In this document: piece after piece, positions 19,559 through 28,391 of the stretch
Layout: every line of letters begins with the position of its first letter
How positions within the stretch are numbered: the first letter of the stretch is position 1
NCBI GenBank assembly: GCA_020847985.1
Contig: JADLBC010000054.1
Coordinates: 1-64,000 of the forward strand
DNA from: Dehalococcoidia bacterium
GTDB lineage: Bacteria; Chloroflexota; Dehalococcoidia; Tepidiformales; Tepidiformaceae
Reading direction: 5' to 3'
Length of the DNA stretch: 64,000 bases
Translations under genes and position numbers: made by a program
Notes under the pieces: generated by a model
Told to the model about the DNA's origin: nothing
The model's database searches: none
The model's input: the letters and a program-made list of their open reading frames with translations, nothing else

Positions 19559-20829
19559 CGGCCGGGCGGGACGATGCGGTCCGTGCCCATGTAGGGCTGG
19601 AGCACCTCGGGGACGGCGATCGAACCGTCCTCCATCTGGTAGTTCTCCATGACGGCGATGACGGTGCGTGCGAGCGCCAGGCCGCTGGCGTTAAGCATAT
19701 GCGGAAAGCGCGTCGAGGATTCGACCGTGGGCTTGTAGCGGATATTCGCGCGCCGGGCCTGGAAATCGAGACAGTTCGAGGCCGAGCTGACTTCGAGCCA
19801 TTCCCCCACGCCCGGGGACCACACTTCGATGTCGAACGTCTTCGTCGCGTTGAATCCGATATCGCCGCTGCAGAGCTGCACGACGCGGTAGGGAAGGCCG
19901 AGGAGTTCGGGGATCATGCGCGCCCGGGACACGAGCAGCTCCAACTCGGCGTCGCTCTGCTCCGGTTCGCAGTAGACGAACATCTCGACCTTCTCGAACT
20001 GGTGCACGCGCTTCATTCCGCGGACATCGCGCCCGCCGCTCATCTTTTCGCGGCGGAAGCAGGGGGTGTGGCCGACAAAGCGCAGGGGCAGACTGTTCGG
20101 CGGGATGATCTCGTCGCGGTAGAGATTGACGAACGCGACCTCGGCCGTGGGGATGAAGTAGTAGTTCTCCTCTTCGTCGCGATAGAGGTTTTCGCGGAAC
20201 TTGGGGAGCTGGCCCGAGGCGTAGAGCGACTCCTCGGTGAGCATGTAGGGCAGGTAGTGCTCGGTGAAGCCGGCGGCGGCGTGTTCATTGAGCATGAACT
20301 GGATGAGGGCGCGCTGCAGCCGCGCCACGCCTCCGCGCAGAACGAAGAAGCGGCTCCCGGACATCTTGATGCCGCGGTCGAAATCGATGCCCGCGAGGAT
20401 GTCGCCAAGTTCCCAGTGGGGCCGCGGCGCGAAATCGAACGCGGGCTTTTCGCCCACCGTCTCGACCACGACGTTGGCATGCTCATCGAATCCCGCGGGC
20501 ACCCCGGGGTCGAGGACGTTCGGCACTTCGAGCAGCTTCGCGTTCAATTCGCTCTCGACAGCCTTGAGCAGGCCATCGAGGCGGTCGATCTCGTCGCCGA
20601 CAAGGCGCATCTCGGTGATGCGGATTTCGCGTTCCTGGGGGTCCTTCGAGGCGCCGATCGCCTTGCTGGCGGTGTTGCGCTTCGCACGCAGCTGTTCGAC
20701 CTGCCCCAACAGGCGGCGGCGGTCGTCGTCGAGCGTGATGATGCGGTCGATGGGGGCGTTGGCGTTGCGAAGGAGGACGTCGCGCTTCACGCGCTCGGCG
20801 TTTTCACGGATGAACTGGATGCTCAACAT
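19555..20829 (-). CDS. serS: serine--tRNA ligase
   Basis: This 424-aa class II aminoacyl-tRNA synthetase charges tRNA-Ser. The N-terminal coiled-coil arm is at about 30-100 (LGQVEQLRAKRNTASKAIG). The class II motifs follow: motif 2 region FRREKMSGGRDVRGMKRVHQFEKVEMF, then EVSSASNCLDFQARRANIRYK, and motif 3 near LNASGLALARTVIAVMENYQ. ATG 20829 (MLSIQFIREN) gives the family N-terminus. The gene overlaps the end of the Nudix gene by 26 nt and is the last member of greA-lysS-Nudix-serS. Confidence 0.95.
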   Translation of the reverse strand: MLSIQFIRENAERVKRDVLLRNANAPIDRIITLDDDRRRLLGQVEQLRAKRNTASKAIGASKDPQEREIRITEMRLVGDEIDRLDGLLKAVESELNAKLLEVPNVLDPGVPAGFDEHANVVVETVGEKPAFDFAPRPHWELGDILAGIDFDRGIKMSGSRFFVLRGGVARLQRALIQFMLNEHAAAGFTEHYLPYMLTEESLYASGQLPKFRENLYRDEEENYYFIPTAEVAFVNLYRDEIIPPNSLPLRFVGHTPCFRREKMSGGRDVRGMKRVHQFEKVEMFVYCEPEQSDAELELLVSRARMIPELLGLPYRVVQLCSGDIGFNATKTFDIEVWSPGVGEWLEVSSASNCLDFQARRANIRYKPTVESSTRFPHMLNASGLALARTVIAVMENYQMEDGSIAVPEVLQPYMGTDRIVPPGR

Positions 20830-21337
20830 CGGGTGACTCCAGGAAGGCGGCAATGGCGCGCAGGCCGAGGATGCGCACGTCCTCGGCGACGGTCACGAGC
20901 GTACCATCGGGCGCGGGGAGCGAAAACGAAGCGGCGAGCTGCCCGGCATCCGCCCAGGTGCAGGGGCCATGGGGAATCGGGGCCTCGAAATCGACCGGCC
21001 CGAGCGCGCGCGTGAAGTACACATGGTCGATGTGCTGATGGAACGGCTGGTCCGCGCGGACGATGTCCTCGACGAGGATGACGGCGGGCGGCGGGAGGAC
21101 GGCCGGCCCCTCGCAGCTGAGAAGGTCGCGCGGCGGGATGACGGCAACGGCGAGGCCGCTCTCTTCGAACGCTTCGCGGATGGCGCCCTGGACGGGGTCT
21201 TCGTTCGCCTCCAGGTGGCCGCCGGGCGGGAGCCACATGCCGAGCTTCGCGTGCCAGAGCAGCAGCGTGCGCGCCCCGGCGACGACATACGCCGTGGCGG
21301 TGTGGTGGCGTTCGAACGGCGCCGCGTTCGCCGTCAT
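20804..21337 (-). CDS. Nudix hydrolase
   Basis: This 177-aa protein carries the Nudix box between residues of about 38 and 60: GGHLEANEDPVQGAIREAFE followed by ESG, matching Gx5Ex7REUxEExG. ATG 21337 overlaps the lysS stop (ATGA), and its own end overlaps serS by 26 nt, so all three should be translated together. Substrate is unknown; with two aminoacyl-tRNA synthetases as neighbours a nucleotide-housecleaning role is conceivable. The N-terminus HHTATAYVVAGARTLLLWH is typical of small Nudix pyrophosphatases. No HTH domain is present, so it is not an NrtR regulator. Confidence 0.88.
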   Translation of the reverse strand: MTANAAPFERHHTATAYVVAGARTLLLWHAKLGMWLPPGGHLEANEDPVQGAIREAFEESGLAVAVIPPRDLLSCEGPAVLPPPAVILVEDIVRADQPFHQHIDHVYFTRALGPVDFEAPIPHGPCTWADAGQLAASFSLPAPDGTLVTVAEDVRILGLRAIAAFLESPDVEHPVHP

Positions 21338-22803
21338 TCCTTCAGCGACTTCATCGGCGGGAAGAGGATGACTTCGCGGATGGAGGCCTGGCCGGTGAGG
21401 AGCATGACCAGGCGGTCGATGCCAATGCCGAAGCCGCCCGTGGGGGGCATGCCGTGTTCGAGCGCGAACAGGAAGTCGTCGTCGACGAGTTCGACCTCGT
21501 CGTCGCCGGCGGCCTTGAGCTCGAGCTGGGCGGCGAAACGCTGGCGCTGCTCGATGGGGTCGTTCAATTCGGTGTAGGCGTTGCCGCATTCGAACCCGGC
21601 CACGAAGCATTCGAAGCGCTCGACGAGGCGGGCGTTGCCGGGCTTGCGCTTCGCGAGGGGCGAAAGCTCGACGGGGTAGTCGAGCAGGAACGTGGGCTGG
21701 ATAAGGTTCGGCTCGACGTAGTGCGACATCGCCTCGTCGCAGAGCTTGCCGTAGCCGGCCGTCGGCGGGGCATCGACACCGCGGCGGCGCAACTCTGCGC
21801 GCAGGGAATCGGCGTCGGGGAAGGCTTCGAGGTCGAGCCCGCCGTACTCCTTGAGGGCATCCAGGAAGGTGATGCGGCGCCACGGCGGGGCGAGATCGAT
21901 CTCGTGATCGCGGAACGTGATCCTCGTCGAACCGAGGACTTCGGAGGCGGCGTTGGAGACCATCTGCTCGGCCATCTCGGCGACCTTGAGGTAGTCGGCG
22001 TAGGCCTCGTAGGTCTCCATCATCGTGAACTCGGGGTTGTGCTTGAAGCTCATCCCTTCGTTGCGGAAGTTGCGGCCGATCTCGTAGACGCGTTCGAAGC
22101 CGCCGATGATGAGCCGCTTGAGGTGCAGTTCGAGGCTGATGCGGAGGACGCGCTGCTCATCGATGGCGTTGAAGTGGGTGAGGAAGGGGCGGGCCGCGGC
22201 GCCGCTTTCGGATTCCTGGAGGATGGGCGTTTCCACTTCGAGGAAGCCGCGCGCATCGAGGAAGCGGCGCATGCTGGCGATCACGCGGCTGCGGACGGTG
22301 AAGACGCGGCGGGTCTCTTCGTTCGCCATCAGGTCCAGGTAGCGGCGGCGCTGGCGGATCTCGGCGTCGGCGAGGCCGTGGTACTTCTCGGGCGGGGCAT
22401 GGAGCGCCTTCGCGAGCATCGTCCATGACGCAGCCTGGACGGTGGGCTGGCCCGTGCGGGTACGAATGGGCGTGCCGCGAAACCCCACGAAGTCGCCGAG
22501 GTCGGTGTTCTTGATGCCGTCGTAGTTTTCGAGCGCGTTCTGGCGAAGGAGCACCTGGAGTCGGCCCTCGCCGTCGAGGAGGTCGATGAAGGTGGCTTTG
22601 CCCATGTCGCGACGGGCGACGATGCGGCCCGCGACATCGACCGTGACGCCCTCGCACTCGGCCTGGCCCTCGGGCAGTGCTTCGACGAGGGCGACCACTT
22701 CAGCGGAGGTGTGGCTGCGGGCGGCGCGGGTGGGGTAGGGATCGACCCCGGCTTCGCGGAGGGCCTCGACCTTGGCCACGCGCTGGGCCATGAGTTCGTC
22801 CAT
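21334..22803 (-). CDS. lysS: lysine--tRNA ligase (class II)
   Basis: This 489-aa class II synthetase charges tRNA-Lys. The N-terminal OB fold is at about 50-140 (VDVAGRIVARRDMGKATFIDLLDG). The catalytic domain has motif 1 (RRFLDARGFLEVETPIL), motif 2 (YEIGRNFRNEGMSFKHNPEFTMME) and motif 3 (GGFGIGIDRLVMLLTG). ATG 22803 has AGAAAGGTG upstream and gives the normal length. It lies 73 bp after greA, and its stop overlaps the Nudix start. Confidence 0.95.
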   Translation of the reverse strand: MDELMAQRVAKVEALREAGVDPYPTRAARSHTSAEVVALVEALPEGQAECEGVTVDVAGRIVARRDMGKATFIDLLDGEGRLQVLLRQNALENYDGIKNTDLGDFVGFRGTPIRTRTGQPTVQAASWTMLAKALHAPPEKYHGLADAEIRQRRRYLDLMANEETRRVFTVRSRVIASMRRFLDARGFLEVETPILQESESGAAARPFLTHFNAIDEQRVLRISLELHLKRLIIGGFERVYEIGRNFRNEGMSFKHNPEFTMMETYEAYADYLKVAEMAEQMVSNAASEVLGSTRITFRDHEIDLAPPWRRITFLDALKEYGGLDLEAFPDADSLRAELRRRGVDAPPTAGYGKLCDEAMSHYVEPNLIQPTFLLDYPVELSPLAKRKPGNARLVERFECFVAGFECGNAYTELNDPIEQRQRFAAQLELKAAGDDEVELVDDDFLFALEHGMPPTGGFGIGIDRLVMLLTGQASIREVILFPPMKSLKE

Positions 22804-22876
22804 GAGGGCACCTTTCTCGGCAACGGAATGGGCCGCCTCCCCGGCGGCCCACTGAGGCATCGCCGGGTGCGCCGGG

Positions 22877-23344
22877 CTAGTCGATCTTGAGGACCTTGAC
22901 TTTGATGACGCCCTTGGGCGCGTTCACATCGACGACATCGCCGACCTGGCGGCCGAGGAGCGCGGCGCCCACGGGGGATTCGTTCGAGATCTTGCCGTGG
23001 ACGGGGTCGGCCTCGGGAGCGCCCACGATCTGGTAGTGGCGCACCTTGCCATCCTGGTCGACTTCGACGCCGCTGCCGAGGACGACGCGGCCGCTGCGGT
23101 GGGCGCCATCCTCATCGATGATGGACGCGCGGCGAAGGATGTCCTCGACTTCGAGGATGCGGCCTTCGACCATGCCCTGCTCGAGCTTGGCGTCGTCGTA
23201 TTCGGCGTCGTTCTGGCTGGTGCCGAGCTCCTGCGCGTTGTGGATGCGCTCGGCGACCACGCGGCGCTGCTGGCGGAGCTGCTCAAGTTCGTCTTCGAGC
23301 TTTGCCTTGCCTTCACGAGTGAGCGGGACCTGTTTCTCGACCAT
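22877..23344 (-). CDS. greA: transcription elongation factor GreA
   Basis: This 155-aa protein rescues backtracked RNA polymerase by stimulating transcript cleavage. The N-terminal coiled coil (about 10-75) carries the acidic tip in SQNDAEYDDAKLEQG. The C-terminal globular domain contains GKISNESPVGAALLGRQVGDVVDV. Length is typical. It is the first gene of an operon with lysS, Nudix and serS. The leader holds a promoter and a hairpin followed by seven U residues, so attenuation is likely. Confidence 0.95.
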   Translation of the reverse strand: MVEKQVPLTREGKAKLEDELEQLRQQRRVVAERIHNAQELGTSQNDAEYDDAKLEQGMVEGRILEVEDILRRASIIDEDGAHRSGRVVLGSGVEVDQDGKVRHYQIVGAPEADPVHGKISNESPVGAALLGRQVGDVVDVNAPKGVIKVKVLKID

Positions 23345-23378
23345 GTCGTACCCTTACCTGAGGCCGATCCGGGGCCAC

Positions 23379-23403
23379 AAAAAAACGAGGGGCCGGGTCC
23401 CTC
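23379..23403 (-). terminator. attenuator-like terminator in the greA leader
   Basis: On the minus strand a 5-bp stem (GAGGG/CCCTC, 23403-23387) with a 7-nt loop is followed by CG and seven T residues (23385-23379). It lies between the greA promoter and the ATG, so it would terminate leader transcripts of about 25-30 nt. The short stem makes it weak alone. Confidence 0.5.
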
Positions 23404-23413
23404 TGTTCGGTTG

Positions 23414-23442
23414 AGTATACGTTTCCGCGGCGGTGCCCGCAA
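23414..23442 (-). promoter_or_regulatory. promoter of the greA-lysS-Nudix-serS operon
   Basis: On the minus strand -35 TTGCGG (23442-23437) and -10 TATACT (23419-23414) are separated by 17 bp, close to the sigma-70 consensus. Predicted transcription start is near 23407, giving a leader of about 62 nt. Confidence 0.65.
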
Positions 23443-23476
23443 TTTGGCGCGAGTTCGCGCGAAAGGAAGCGCCTGC

Positions 23477-24694
23477 ATGGCAGACGAATACGGCGGACGC
23501 GAGCGGCGGGCCACCGACGGGCTGAACTGGGTGCGGGAGAGCGATGGCACGCCGCCTTCGCCCGTCCCTCCGGGTGCCCCTCCCCCGGCGCCGGCGAGGC
23601 CGCGCGGGCCGGGGCTCGGGCTCGTCGCCGCGGTCGCGGGCGCCTCCGCGCTGGTGGGCGGGTTGGTTGTGGCGGCGGGCGTGCTCCTCTTCGATGGCGG
23701 CGCGGAGAGCGATGACACGAACGGAGCCACAGGGCAGGGCGGCACTCTCACCATCGAACAGACCAGCGCCGTCGCCGATGCCGCGGCGCGCGCACGGCCG
23801 GCCGTCATCAAGCTCCAGAGCACGCGGCGCACCGCCGGCGGCACCGAGCAGGATGTCGGCAGCGGCGTGCTCATCGACCGCGACGGGTACGTGGCGACGA
23901 ACGCCCACGTCGTGCTGGGGACGGACACGCTGAAGGCGATCCTCCCCGATGGCAGCGAACGGCCGGCGGTGCTCGTCGGCCACGACTACCCGTTCACGGA
24001 CGTGGCAGTCGTGCTCATCGGGCCCACGAACCTGGCGCCGCTGGAGGTGGGGGATTCATCCGCGCTCAAGCTCGGCGAGACCATCCTCGCGATTGGCAAC
24101 CCCCTCGCCGAGTTCGAGGGCACCGTCACCGTCGGCATCGTGAGCGGCCTGGGCCGCAGGCGCACCTTCGATGGCGTGGTCCAGCGCGACCTCATCCAGA
24201 CGGACGCGGCCATCAACAGCGGGAACAGCGGCGGCGCCCTCGTGAACCTGCGCGGGCAGTTCGTGGGCATGCCGACATCGGTGCTGCGGCAGGGCCCGTC
24301 TAGTGCTGCGGCCGTCGAGGGCATCTCCTTCGCACTGCCTTCGAACCGGGTGATGCAGATTGTGACCGGGATCATCGCGGCGAAGGGGCCCTACCCCCGG
24401 CCCACGCTCGGCCTCGAATGGATCGACATCACGCCCGAGACGCTGCCTCGCCTGCGCACCGTTGGGCTCGACCATGGGGCCGTGGTCACCGCGGTCGCGC
24501 CGGGTGGCCCGGCCGCGAACGCGGGGATCGAGCGAGGGGACGTGGTCACGCGCATCGGCGACGTGGAGCTGGCCGCGGACACGCCGCTCCTGAACGCGCT
24601 CCTGCCGCTGCAGGCCGAACAAACGGTGAAGGTTGTACTCAACCGTGGCGGCCGGATAATCGAGACCGATGTGCGGCTTGTCCGGCGCACATAG
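23477..24694 (+). CDS. HtrA/DegP-like membrane-anchored serine protease
   Basis: This 405-aa protein has a Pro-rich cytoplasmic N-terminus (about 20-45), one transmembrane helix (about 46-71), a trypsin-like domain and one C-terminal PDZ domain (about 310-400). The catalytic triad is visible: H144 in TNAHVV, D175 in FTDVAVV and S251 in GNSGG. Such proteases degrade misfolded proteins outside the membrane. ATG 23477 has GAAAGGA upstream; the long upstream open frame is a greA shadow. The GH18-like membrane protein follows 30 bp later and may share its mRNA. Confidence 0.93.
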   Translation: MADEYGGRERRATDGLNWVRESDGTPPSPVPPGAPPPAPARPRGPGLGLVAAVAGASALVGGLVVAAGVLLFDGGAESDDTNGATGQGGTLTIEQTSAVADAAARARPAVIKLQSTRRTAGGTEQDVGSGVLIDRDGYVATNAHVVLGTDTLKAILPDGSERPAVLVGHDYPFTDVAVVLIGPTNLAPLEVGDSSALKLGETILAIGNPLAEFEGTVTVGIVSGLGRRRTFDGVVQRDLIQTDAAINSGNSGGALVNLRGQFVGMPTSVLRQGPSSAAAVEGISFALPSNRVMQIVTGIIAAKGPYPRPTLGLEWIDITPETLPRLRTVGLDHGAVVTAVAPGGPAANAGIERGDVVTRIGDVELAADTPLLNALLPLQAEQTVKVVLNRGGRIIETDVRLVRRT

Positions 24695-24724
24695 CGGGCG
24701 CTTCGTGCACCCGGAGGACGAACG

Positions 24725-26416
24725 ATGAGCCGCCGAAACGCGCAGTTGCCCTGGGGCAACCGGTCGAACAGCAGCATCTACGGCGGCAGCGGACGCGGCG
24801 GCATGGGCCGCGGCATCATGCTCGGGGCGATCGTGCTCGCGACGCTGGTGGTCGGCTACTTCCTCTTTACGCGCGCCTGTTCGGGCGCCGAATGCGACAA
24901 GTTCTACTGCGCCACGGACGCTTCCTACGCCACGCCCGAAGGGTACGAGCGCGTCACGAAGATTTACGCCTATAACCAGGAGAAGGGCGCCGTCCCCGGC
25001 GGCAGCAACGTGCAAGTCCAGCTGAAGCTGGAAGAGGCGACGACCGACGGCCGGAATCTCGGCTTCTTCCGCTACGTGGCGGAGAGCAAGACGTGGGAAC
25101 CCGTGACGCCCGCCGTGCTCGATGCGCAGGGGCAGCAGGTCTCGGCGACCCTGACGACGGCCCCGGAGCTGTTGACGGTGCTGCGGCGGCTTTCGCCCGC
25201 GGGGCACGTGGTCGCGTACCTCCCGCACGATGGCCGCCTCCACGCGGACGCGACGGGCAAGGTCACCATCGTCCATACGCGGGATTTCAAGCCGAACTCG
25301 GACGGCGGACTGACGGGCGAACCGGCCGCGATCAAGCCCGACGGTTCCTTCGCCTGGTACCCGACGATCTGGGTCGATGGCAGCGAAAAGGGTCTCATCC
25401 CGCTGGTTTCGGGCATCCTGCAGAACACAACGACCCGCTCGACGCACGTCCAGCAGATCCTGAAGAAGGCGCAGGACCTGCAGCTCGCGGGCGTGGACGT
25501 GGCCTACATGGACCTGCCGCTGGCCGAGCGCACCTCGTTCACGCTGTTCGTGGCGGAGTTGGCATCGGGGCTGCACGCGCAGGGCAAGAAGCTCACGCTC
25601 ACCCTCCCGGCGCCGCTCCGCCTGCCCGATCGCATCGACGAAGGCGCCTATGACTGGGCCGAACTGGGCAAATCGGCCGATGTCCTGCAGATCTGGCCAT
25701 TTCGGGACCAGAGCACCTACCGCCGGGACATGCCCGAGATCCTGACCGCGCTGACGGCGAAGGTGGAGCCGACGAAACTCGTGCTCACGGTCTCGCCGTA
25801 CGCCGTGGAGAAATCGAACGACGGCATTGCCACGATGTCGATCGTGCAGGCGATGATCATCGCCACGAAGCTGAGCGTGCGCGCCGGCGCCGACAACCGC
25901 CTGACGACGAACACCAACGTTTCCGTGGTGGCCACGAACCTGGACCGCGAGGAGAACCGGAGCGGGATCGCGTGGTCGCCCGACACGGCGAGCGTGTACT
26001 TCACCTACCAGCAGAACGGCGGCCGGACGATGTGGATCGAGAACGTATTCAGCATCGGCTTCAAGCTGGAGCTGATCCCGCGATTCAAGCTTGGAGGTGT
26101 GGCCGTGGAGGATGCCTCCGATAGCGCGCTGCTGGGGAACATCTGGCCGGCGCTGCTGCCGTTCATCAACAGCGGCCAGCCGGTGCTCATGCAGCCCAAC
26201 CCGGCGGACCTGACGCCGACCTGGGAAGTGAGCAAGGGTTCGAAAGAAGGCGGTTCGCGCGGGGTGCTGACGTGGATCACGCCGGCGGAGCCAGGGACCT
26301 ACACGGTAAGCATCACGGTGAGCGACGGCGTCGCACGCTTCCAGAACGATATCCCGCTGACCGTCCAGCCCAAGGCTTCGCCCACGGCGGTGGCCACGCC
26401 CACGGCGGCCCGATAG
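24725..26416 (+). CDS. membrane-anchored protein with GH18-like domain
   Basis: This 563-aa protein has a short Gly/Asn-rich N-terminus, a transmembrane helix at about 31-48 and a large extracellular part. The region around LQLAGVDVAYMDLPLAERTSF matches the place of the GH18 DxxDxDxE strand but lacks the catalytic glutamate pattern, so it may be a non-catalytic glycan-binding or spore-GH18-like module. Nearby strands (KKLTLTLPAPL, ADVLQIWPF, LVLTVSPYAVE) fit the barrel. A C-terminal Ig-like domain (about 490-548) ends in a Pro/Thr-rich tail. It starts 30 bp after the HtrA-like gene and overlaps rsmD by 1 nt. Confidence 0.65.
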   Translation: MSRRNAQLPWGNRSNSSIYGGSGRGGMGRGIMLGAIVLATLVVGYFLFTRACSGAECDKFYCATDASYATPEGYERVTKIYAYNQEKGAVPGGSNVQVQLKLEEATTDGRNLGFFRYVAESKTWEPVTPAVLDAQGQQVSATLTTAPELLTVLRRLSPAGHVVAYLPHDGRLHADATGKVTIVHTRDFKPNSDGGLTGEPAAIKPDGSFAWYPTIWVDGSEKGLIPLVSGILQNTTTRSTHVQQILKKAQDLQLAGVDVAYMDLPLAERTSFTLFVAELASGLHAQGKKLTLTLPAPLRLPDRIDEGAYDWAELGKSADVLQIWPFRDQSTYRRDMPEILTALTAKVEPTKLVLTVSPYAVEKSNDGIATMSIVQAMIIATKLSVRAGADNRLTTNTNVSVVATNLDREENRSGIAWSPDTASVYFTYQQNGGRTMWIENVFSIGFKLELIPRFKLGGVAVEDASDSALLGNIWPALLPFINSGQPVLMQPNPADLTPTWEVSKGSKEGGSRGVLTWITPAEPGTYTVSITVSDGVARFQNDIPLTVQPKASPTAVATPTAAR

Positions 26417-26976
26417 TGGCGGGCACGCGGCTGCGCATCGCGGGGGGGAGTGCTCGCGGCATCCCGGTGGTGGAACCGCGCGGCGTACGGCTCCGCCCCA
26501 CCTCCGGGCTCGTGCGGGAGGCGATCTTCAACATCCTCGGGACGCGCGTCGAAGGCGCCCGCGTGCTCGACCTCTACGCCGGCACGGGTGCCCTCGGGAT
26601 CGAGGCGCTGAGCCGGGGAGCGGCGCACGCGACGTTCATCGAGGGACAGCAGGCGTGCTGCCAGGCCATCCTGGAAACACTGTCGCGCGCGGGCGTCGCC
26701 GGGGCGGGGACGGTGCTCCGCGGGAAGCTGCCGAAAGCGCTCGAAAGCCGCGATGGGCCGTTCGATCTGATCCTGATGGACCCGCCCTACGACGACGAGG
26801 ACGCGCCAGAAACGCTGTCGATCCTCGCATCGAAACTGGCCGAAGACGGGTGGATCGTCTATGAGCATGGGAGCCGCTACAATCCGCCGGAACGCCCGGC
26901 CGGCCTGACGATGGCCGAACGGCGTGTCTATGGCGACACGGCGGTTGCATTCTACCGTCGTGAGGAGGCGGCATGA
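26416..26976 (+). CDS. rsmD: 16S rRNA (guanine(966)-N(2))-methyltransferase
   Basis: This 186-aa SAM-dependent methyltransferase modifies G966 of 16S rRNA. Motif I is LDLYAGTGALGIEALSRG and the catalytic motif is LMDPPY. The N-terminal segment RIAGGSARGIPVVEP and RPTSGLVREAIFNIL are family hallmarks. The start is GTG 26416, overlapping the TAG of the upstream gene by 1 nt; the ATGA at its end overlaps coaD. The rsmD-coaD order is widespread in bacteria. Confidence 0.93.
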   Translation: MAGTRLRIAGGSARGIPVVEPRGVRLRPTSGLVREAIFNILGTRVEGARVLDLYAGTGALGIEALSRGAAHATFIEGQQACCQAILETLSRAGVAGAGTVLRGKLPKALESRDGPFDLILMDPPYDDEDAPETLSILASKLAEDGWIVYEHGSRYNPPERPAGLTMAERRVYGDTAVAFYRREEAA

Positions 26977-27464
26977 GGATCGCTGTCTACCCCGGTGGAT
27001 TCGACCCGATCACGAACGGTCATATGGACCTGATCAATCGAATGACACACCTTTTCGACCGCGTGATCGTGTCGGTCGTGAAGGGGCGCGAAAAAGGTTC
27101 GATGTTCACGTGGGAGGAGCGGATCGAACTGATCCGCGAGGCGACGCGGCACCTTCCGCAGGTGGAAGTGGAAGGGTTCGATGAACTGGTGGTGGAATTC
27201 GCGCGGCGCAAGGGGGCGGTGGCGCTGGTGCGCGGCATCCGTGCGATGAGCGACTTCGAGGCGGAATTCTCGATGGCGCTGATGAACCGCAAGATGGCGC
27301 CCCACCTCGAATCCATCTTCCTGATGACGAACCAGGAGTTCCTGTACGTGAGCGCGAGCCGAATCCGGGAGGTTTCGAAGCTCGGGTACGACGTCGCGGA
27401 CATGGTGCCGGGGAACGTGCGCACGGCGTTGCGAAAGAAGCTCGGGCTCGACGAGCGAGCCTGA
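26973..27464 (+). CDS. coaD: phosphopantetheine adenylyltransferase
   Basis: This 163-aa enzyme performs the penultimate step of coenzyme A synthesis, making dephospho-CoA from 4'-phosphopantetheine and ATP. The nucleotidyltransferase motif TNGHMDLI (T/HxGH) is at about 15-22, RGIRAMSDFEAEF in the middle, and the second motif VSASRIREVSKLG at about 125-137. Length is normal. The start overlaps the rsmD stop (ATGA). Confidence 0.96.
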   Translation: MRIAVYPGGFDPITNGHMDLINRMTHLFDRVIVSVVKGREKGSMFTWEERIELIREATRHLPQVEVEGFDELVVEFARRKGAVALVRGIRAMSDFEAEFSMALMNRKMAPHLESIFLMTNQEFLYVSASRIREVSKLGYDVADMVPGNVRTALRKKLGLDERA

Positions 27465-27472
27465 CGCACCCC

Positions 27473-27985
27473 GTGGAAATCCTCGATCTCGTCAACAGCC
27501 TCGAAGAGCTGATCGTGCAGGCGAGGCGGCTGCCCGTCGGCGGCAACCTCGTCCTCGATCGCAAACGCATGCTCGATATCGTCGACCAGATGCGCCTGGC
27601 GGTACCGGCCGATGTGCGAGAAGCCACGCAGATCCTCGATTCGCGCGAACAAATGCTCGACGATGCATCGCGTTCGGCGCGGGGAATTGTCGAACGAGCG
27701 GAAGAGGAACGCGGCCGGCTGATCGAGGAAAACTCCGTCGTGCGAGCGGCACACGAACGCAGCCAGGCGCTGATCATGGATGCCGAAACGCGCGCGCGGC
27801 AGATGCTCGCCGAAGCGGATTCCACGGTGGCGGCACACCTCAGCGAAGCGGCGGAAGCGGCGAGCAAACAGCTGGATGATGCGGACCAGTATGCGCTCGA
27901 GGTGCTCCGGCGGCTGGAGAATCAGTTGCAGGCATTCCTCGAATCAATCCGGATGAGCATCCTGTCGCTCCAAGACCGCCGCTGA
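27473..27985 (+). CDS. coiled-coil protein (DivIVA/AtpF-like)
   Basis: This 170-aa protein starts at GTG 27473, 8 nt after coaD. A short N-terminal segment (MEILDLVNSLEELIVQARRL) precedes a long heptad-rich coiled coil rich in Glu, Arg and Ala (about 50-165). Similar genes follow coaD in many Gram-positive-type bacteria and are annotated as DivIVA- or ATP-synthase-b-like. A role in cell division or wall organisation is inferred only from that context. Confidence 0.7.
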   Translation: MEILDLVNSLEELIVQARRLPVGGNLVLDRKRMLDIVDQMRLAVPADVREATQILDSREQMLDDASRSARGIVERAEEERGRLIEENSVVRAAHERSQALIMDAETRARQMLAEADSTVAAHLSEAAEAASKQLDDADQYALEVLRRLENQLQAFLESIRMSILSLQDRR

Positions 27986-28108
27986 CGGAAATTTAACGGC
28001 AGGTTCAGTGCAATTTTGGCCGTGCAATCGCACCGGGCAGCGGCTACCATGAAAGCACGCGGCCAGCGTGGCAAATGGTCGCACTAATGCACGAGAAAGG
28101 CTCATTCC

Positions 28109-28372
28109 ATGGCTCGTTTTCGGATGGTGGACAAGGAAAAGGCGCCGCGGCCGGCGAAGCAGTCCGGCCGGCTTGCCGCACGAATGCGTGAATTCAACAC
28201 GTACGTGGAACAGACCGCCAGCTCCAAGGACAAGGTCGGGGAGCTGATGCCCGAGGAAGGCGAGACGACGCGCGGGATTTCGCTCCGCATCAGCCGCGCG
28301 GCGCGCCGGCTCAACAAGAACGCGGAGACATGGGTCGGGAAAGACGGCGCGGTCTACTTCGAGATTAAATGA
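28109..28372 (+). CDS. hypothetical protein, 87 aa
   Basis: This small, highly charged soluble protein has a GAGAAAGG Shine-Dalgarno upstream. The N-terminal half is basic and Ala-rich, and the C-terminus ends in an apparent beta hairpin (AETWVGKDGAVYFEIK). RGISLRISRAARRLNK could be a nucleic-acid-binding helix. No family is recognised. It is followed by a strong bidirectional terminator, which supports an independent transcript. Confidence 0.65.
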   Translation: MARFRMVDKEKAPRPAKQSGRLAARMREFNTYVEQTASSKDKVGELMPEEGETTRGISLRISRAARRLNKNAETWVGKDGAVYFEIK

Positions 28373-28391
28373 CCTCACGCGGCGCACAACG

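Noticed and set aside
20804-21337. Nudix protein as the NrtR regulator of the nadB palindrome
   Set aside because: The protein has only the Nudix hydrolase fold and no winged-helix DNA-binding domain.
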